A stretch of 17,861 nucleotides of DNA. It comes from Nitrospira sp. UBA2082 (GTDB lineage Bacteria > Nitrospirota > Nitrospiria > Nitrospirales > Nitrospiraceae). A program made the translations under genes and the position numbers. How positions within the stretch are numbered: the first letter of the stretch is position 1; each line of letters begins with the position of its first letter. Where the stretch lies: the NCBI GenBank assembly GCA_002331335.1, contig DCZO01000036.1, positions 43,300 to 61,160 of the forward strand. The letters run 5' to 3'. The notes beneath the pieces were generated by a model that did not search any database, was not told the origin of the DNA, and saw only the letters and a program-made list of their open reading frames with translations. This document shows positions 14,850-17,861 of this stretch, piece by piece.

Positions 14850-16709
14850 ATGGGTGATCCCTCGCGCGCCGCACAACTGCAACGGGTGCTCGTCCGAATC
14901 GACCGGCTCATCCAGCGAGGGATACACACCAGCTCCCGATTCACCAGATGGCGCCTGGTCATTTTCCTCGCCGGCCTCGGCTGCTCCATCGCACTCTATA
15001 AATCCGGCTGGTACACCACGGGCAATTCAGCACTAGCAGGTTTTGCGGGGTTGTTCATCGCCGTGGCCGCGTATCATAACAGGCTGGAGCATCAGATTCA
15101 CCGCCTTCGATTGTGGAAGCAGATCAAAACCGCCCACCAGGCCAGGCTGAAGCTGGATTGGCCCACTATTCCTCTGCGACCATCCGAGACTCCCCCGGCG
15201 CATTTCTATGTCAAAGACCTCGATCTGGCCGGCCCCCACTCCCTGCTCCACCTGCTCGACACAACTGTCTCCGACCATGGCCGCGTGCGACTGGCTGCGT
15301 GGCTACTTGATCAGCCGCCGGCTCATGAGGTCTGGTCCCGCCGACGACGACTGGTGCAAGAATTGGCGCCCCGCTCGCTCTTTCGCGATCGCCTCACCCT
15401 CCACGCACGACTGGCCGGCGAAGAAGAGATTAACGGCCGCCGCTTGGCCGCGGTTGTCCAACATCCGGTCGGATTTCCTCGTCTGACCGTGACCCTCATC
15501 GTTCAGATCATCCTGGCACTGTCCACGGCGTTGCTGGGCCTCGGCGCGCTGCTTGGCTGGATTCCCGGCTATTGGATGTTCTCGTTCGGTGCGTACGTCT
15601 TGATCTATTTCATGACCGATCAAGGAGAACACCTGCTCGAACATGCGGTCGGGCTCCATCATGAAATGGAACGGCTGGGAACCGTCTTGCACCATCTTGA
15701 GCGACATGCCGAAAGAGCTACGTCCGCCGTAGCCTCGATCTGCGCGCCGCTGATGCAGAGCGCCGCCCGGCCTTCCCTTCACCTGACAGGGGCGGCGAGG
15801 ACCCTGCACGCCATCAGCGTCAAGGCCAATCCACTGCTACATCTGGGCCTCAATGCACTCGGGCCTTGGGACCTGTGGTTCACGCGGCGCTTGATCCACG
15901 TGCAGCGATCCATCAAAGACCATCTGCCGTTGTGGCTCGACTGTCTGGCGGAAGTCGAAGCGGCCTCGGCCTTGGCCAACTTCGCCTATCTCCATCCCAC
16001 CTATGCCTGGCCCGAACCGCTCGAACTATCTCCCCAACACAACGGGGCAAACGTGGCCGTCCGCGCCGACCAGCTTGGACACCCGTTGCTGCCGGCAAAT
16101 GCCCGCGTGGCCAACGATGTCCGTTTATCCGGGCTCGGCTCGATCCATCTCATCACCGGCTCGAACATGTCCGGCAAGAGCACCTTCCTCCGTACGATCG
16201 GCATCAATCTCTGCCTGGCGCAGGCTGGGGCTCCTGTGTGTGCACAGTCGTTTGAGTGGAGTTGGAGCCGCCTGGCCTGCTGTATCCGCGTCGATGACTC
16301 CCTCGATGCGGGCCTGTCGTTTTTCTACGCCGAAGTCAAACGGCTCAAGACAATCCTTGACGCGACCCAGGACCGGACCGCGCCGCCGGTGCTCTTCTTG
16401 ATCGACGAAATTTTCAAGGGGACCAACAACCGAGAGCGGCTGATCGGCAGCCGTGCCTATATCAAGACCCTCTCGACCGGGCACGGCTTCGGCCTGGTGA
16501 GCACCCATGACCTGGAATTGACGGACCTGGAGCAAGAGATTCCGTCGCTGACCAACGCGCACTTCCAAGAAACCGTCTCCTCCGGTGCGCTGCAATTCGA
16601 CTACCGGCTGCGGCCCGGTCCCTGCCCGACCACCAACGCGCTACGGATCATGGAGCTGGAAGGTTTGCCGGTATCCGACAGGAACGACGCCGGCTACGTG
16701 GACGGTTGA
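14850..16709 (+). CDS. Membrane-associated MutS-family ATPase
   Basis: The 619-residue protein has a C-terminal MutS ATPase domain: Walker A TGSNMSGKSTF (436-446), the VDDSLDAGLSFFYAEVKRLK block (split at 481-490 and 491-500), Walker B LFLIDEIFKGTN (515-526) and the STHDLEL switch (551-557). The N-terminal mismatch-binding and connector domains of true MutS are absent. Instead there are hydrophobic segments at about 34-50 and 60-75 and another pair at about 212-235 and 238-256, suggesting membrane attachment. It is therefore not a standard mismatch-repair enzyme; it belongs to the poorly characterised MutS-related ATPases also seen in Bacteroidetes. The middle region (about 260-420) corresponds to the lever/core helices. 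The start ATG 14850 has a weak AAGG site and diverges from prmA. Its stop abuts the convergent gene with no gap. Confidence 0.87.
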   Translation: MGDPSRAAQLQRVLVRIDRLIQRGIHTSSRFTRWRLVIFLAGLGCSIALYKSGWYTTGNSALAGFAGLFIAVAAYHNRLEHQIHRLRLWKQIKTAHQARLKLDWPTIPLRPSETPPAHFYVKDLDLAGPHSLLHLLDTTVSDHGRVRLAAWLLDQPPAHEVWSRRRRLVQELAPRSLFRDRLTLHARLAGEEEINGRRLAAVVQHPVGFPRLTVTLIVQIILALSTALLGLGALLGWIPGYWMFSFGAYVLIYFMTDQGEHLLEHAVGLHHEMERLGTVLHHLERHAERATSAVASICAPLMQSAARPSLHLTGAARTLHAISVKANPLLHLGLNALGPWDLWFTRRLIHVQRSIKDHLPLWLDCLAEVEAASALANFAYLHPTYAWPEPLELSPQHNGANVAVRADQLGHPLLPANARVANDVRLSGLGSIHLITGSNMSGKSTFLRTIGINLCLAQAGAPVCAQSFEWSWSRLACCIRVDDSLDAGLSFFYAEVKRLKTILDATQDRTAPPVLFLIDEIFKGTNNRERLIGSRAYIKTLSTGHGFGLVSTHDLELTDLEQEIPSLTNAHFQETVSSGALQFDYRLRPGPCPTTNALRIMELEGLPVSDRNDAGYVDG

Positions 16710-17339
16710 TCAACGGTCTTGCAGCAGCGATGCGCCGCGGTACAGCAACACCATCCCTACCATCTGGACCACATGATAGAGGTCGTTATGATTGAAGGAC
16801 GGGTGGAGCGCCAGCCCGCTCTGCTGCACCAGTGCCGCCAGGAATGACACCAGGATGCCGGCGACGATCCAGCCGGCTGATGGCGCGTTGCGGACCACAC
16901 CTTGGTAGATCTGTACGAGTAGAACCACGGCCAAAGTCATCCCATAGTTGTAAATCACGTATCGGAACTCGTCGTGCGTGGCCATCCATGCAGCGTAACA
17001 CGCAAACTGGATAGCTGCGGCAATGATCAACCCCTGCCGCAGCGGCTTCGCCACCGACGCGATCATCGTGCCGATCAAGAAACAGCAACTGGCCAGACCG
17101 ATGGCGAAGGCCGTTCCCTTCCAGAGACCTTGAAGAACGAGCTCACCCAGCACCAATGAAAATCCGTGGACGGTTCCGCCGGCAAATGAGGCCAGGGCCA
17201 GCGCACCCATGCCGACGGCCCAGCATGACACGCTCGTATTCGTCGAGACCTGCCCCGCTTTCCAGAGGCGACGGCCGAACAGGGCGCAGAGTATCCCAAG
17301 CCCATAATCAGTCAGCAGCGTGGCCGGTTCAGTGAGCAT
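16710..17339 (-). CDS. Polytopic membrane protein, about seven transmembrane segments
   Basis: The 209-residue product has hydrophobic segments near 8-22, 37-57, 73-95, 101-119, 127-147, 154-173 and 188-202. I do not recognise an established function. Polar residues stand out in the membrane-facing parts: H58 in GGTVHGF and the cluster H179, N183, H184, D186, H189 in HPSFNHNDLYHVVQ. I chose ATG 17339 (MLTEPATLLTDYGLG). The alternative GTG at 17378 adds 13 residues inside the upstream gene; neither has a good ribosome site. The start overlaps the end of the upstream membrane-protein gene by 11 bases, so the two are co-translated. The stop at 16712-16710 touches the stop of the MutS-like gene. 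Confidence 0.78.
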   Translation of the reverse strand: MLTEPATLLTDYGLGILCALFGRRLWKAGQVSTNTSVSCWAVGMGALALASFAGGTVHGFSLVLGELVLQGLWKGTAFAIGLASCCFLIGTMIASVAKPLRQGLIIAAAIQFACYAAWMATHDEFRYVIYNYGMTLAVVLLVQIYQGVVRNAPSAGWIVAGILVSFLAALVQQSGLALHPSFNHNDLYHVVQMVGMVLLYRGASLLQDR

Positions 17340-17799
17340 GATCGGCACCAGGAAAGGCCGCAATGCGCATTCGATCACGATGATATCGTCCGAAGAAGAT
17401 GATGAACGCCGCGAGCACCCAATGAAAGAAAATGGGGATGGTCCCGCCGAACCAGCGGGCTTCCGGATAGAGACTCATGCGGATCACATAGCGCAGCACC
17501 ATCGCCGCCAGGTACACATAGCCAAAGACCAGCACCCCTCGGCCAAACATCGGACGGGGCTGAACGAAGATTCCTTCACCTTTCGTAAAGTCCACACACA
17601 CTTTGCCGTAGAGGGCGATAATCAGCACCTGAGAGGGCAGGAGATAGGGATAAGGCAGCAGGCCGGAATACCAGGCTTCCATCGGCGGGAGCCAGTTCAC
17701 GTCCCAAAACGCCACGAGTGCCTGGCCAAGCACGCGCAGGCAAAAGGCGACCAACAACGTCCACAACAATAGAGCGAGCGTCCAGGGCGGCTTCGTCAC
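17329..17799 (-). CDS. Membrane protein of unknown function, about four transmembrane segments
   Basis: The 156-residue product starts with GTG at 17799 (MTKPPWTLALLLW). It has hydrophobic segments near 7-30, 48-65, 88-105 and 123-137, separated by polar loops such as WLPPMEAWYSGLLPYP and SLYPEARWFGGTIP. I do not recognise the family. The GTG shares its last two bases with the TGA of the upstream gene (GTGA), and the protein's end overlaps the start of the seven-segment membrane protein. The three therefore form a tight leftward operon and probably act together in the membrane. Confidence 0.75.
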   Translation of the reverse strand: MTKPPWTLALLLWTLLVAFCLRVLGQALVAFWDVNWLPPMEAWYSGLLPYPYLLPSQVLIIALYGKVCVDFTKGEGIFVQPRPMFGRGVLVFGYVYLAAMVLRYVIRMSLYPEARWFGGTIPIFFHWVLAAFIIFFGRYHRDRMRIAAFPGADHAH

Positions 17800-17861
17800 A
17801 AGACATCCGCGAACATCGTTCGATAGTGGCGGTACCAGTCGCTTTGGAACCGCTCCTCCGG
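17796..17861 (-). CDS. 3' end of a further gene, cut by the right edge
   Basis: On the minus strand one frame is open from the window edge to a TGA at 17798-17796, giving 21 C-terminal residues that end DWYRHYRTMFADVL. The TGA overlaps the GTG of the next gene as GTGA, the usual arrangement of coupled operon genes, which is the main support. Too little is present to name the product. Confidence 0.55.
   Translation of the reverse strand, partial: PEERFQSDWYRHYRTMFADVL

Noticed and set aside
14820..14927. Longer PrmA start at 14927
   Set aside because: The extra 36 residues do not resemble the family N-terminus and would overlap the 5' end of the divergent MutS-like gene.

Overview
This window looks like a piece of a bacterial chromosome, most likely from Nitrospira or a close relative (Nitrospirota). 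That is an inference from overall gene flavour: a chlorite dismutase/HemQ-type protein, GC-rich housekeeping genes and short operons. No rRNA or tRNA is present to settle taxonomy. About 16 protein genes are supported, two of them cut by the window edges. I saw no RNA gene, CRISPR array, transposase or integrase.

Left part (1-7363). A HemQ/chlorite-dismutase-family gene runs leftward off the window from 275. Diverging from it is a DUF2130 gene (551-1837), which has a long coiled coil followed by a domain with a PD-(D/E)XK-like residue pattern. After 68 bases comes a tightly coupled pair. The first is a 611-residue nitrilase-superfamily protein with its Glu-Lys-Cys triad intact. The second is a roughly 1213-residue SMC/Rad50-like ATPase with a zinc-hook CxxC, whose start lies inside the end of the nitrilase gene. 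By eye the pair is less GC-rich than the rest of the window. The layout (enzyme 'effector' plus zinc-hook SMC ATPase in one transcript) resembles Lamassu-type anti-phage systems, and nitrilase domains are already known in defence through the DRT1 reverse transcriptase-nitrilase proteins. I propose this pair, possibly with the DUF2130 gene, as a candidate defence system. It is the main finding.

Middle part (7364-12207). This holds a DUF1810 gene, a thiD kinase of thiamine synthesis with a recognisable promoter, and a 54-bp imperfect palindrome. Next comes a translationally coupled pair of a coiled-coil membrane protein and a VWA-domain lipoprotein, then an alpha/beta hydrolase whose promoter places the transcription start almost on the ATG.

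Right part (12208-17861). A leftward run contains prmA (ribosomal protein L11 methyltransferase), a MOSC-domain protein, a class I SAM methyltransferase and a small SH3-like lipoprotein. Diverging from prmA is a MutS-family ATPase with predicted membrane segments. It meets, stop codon to stop codon with no gap, a leftward set of two polytopic membrane proteins and the 3' end of a third gene. These last three genes overlap one another and form an operon.
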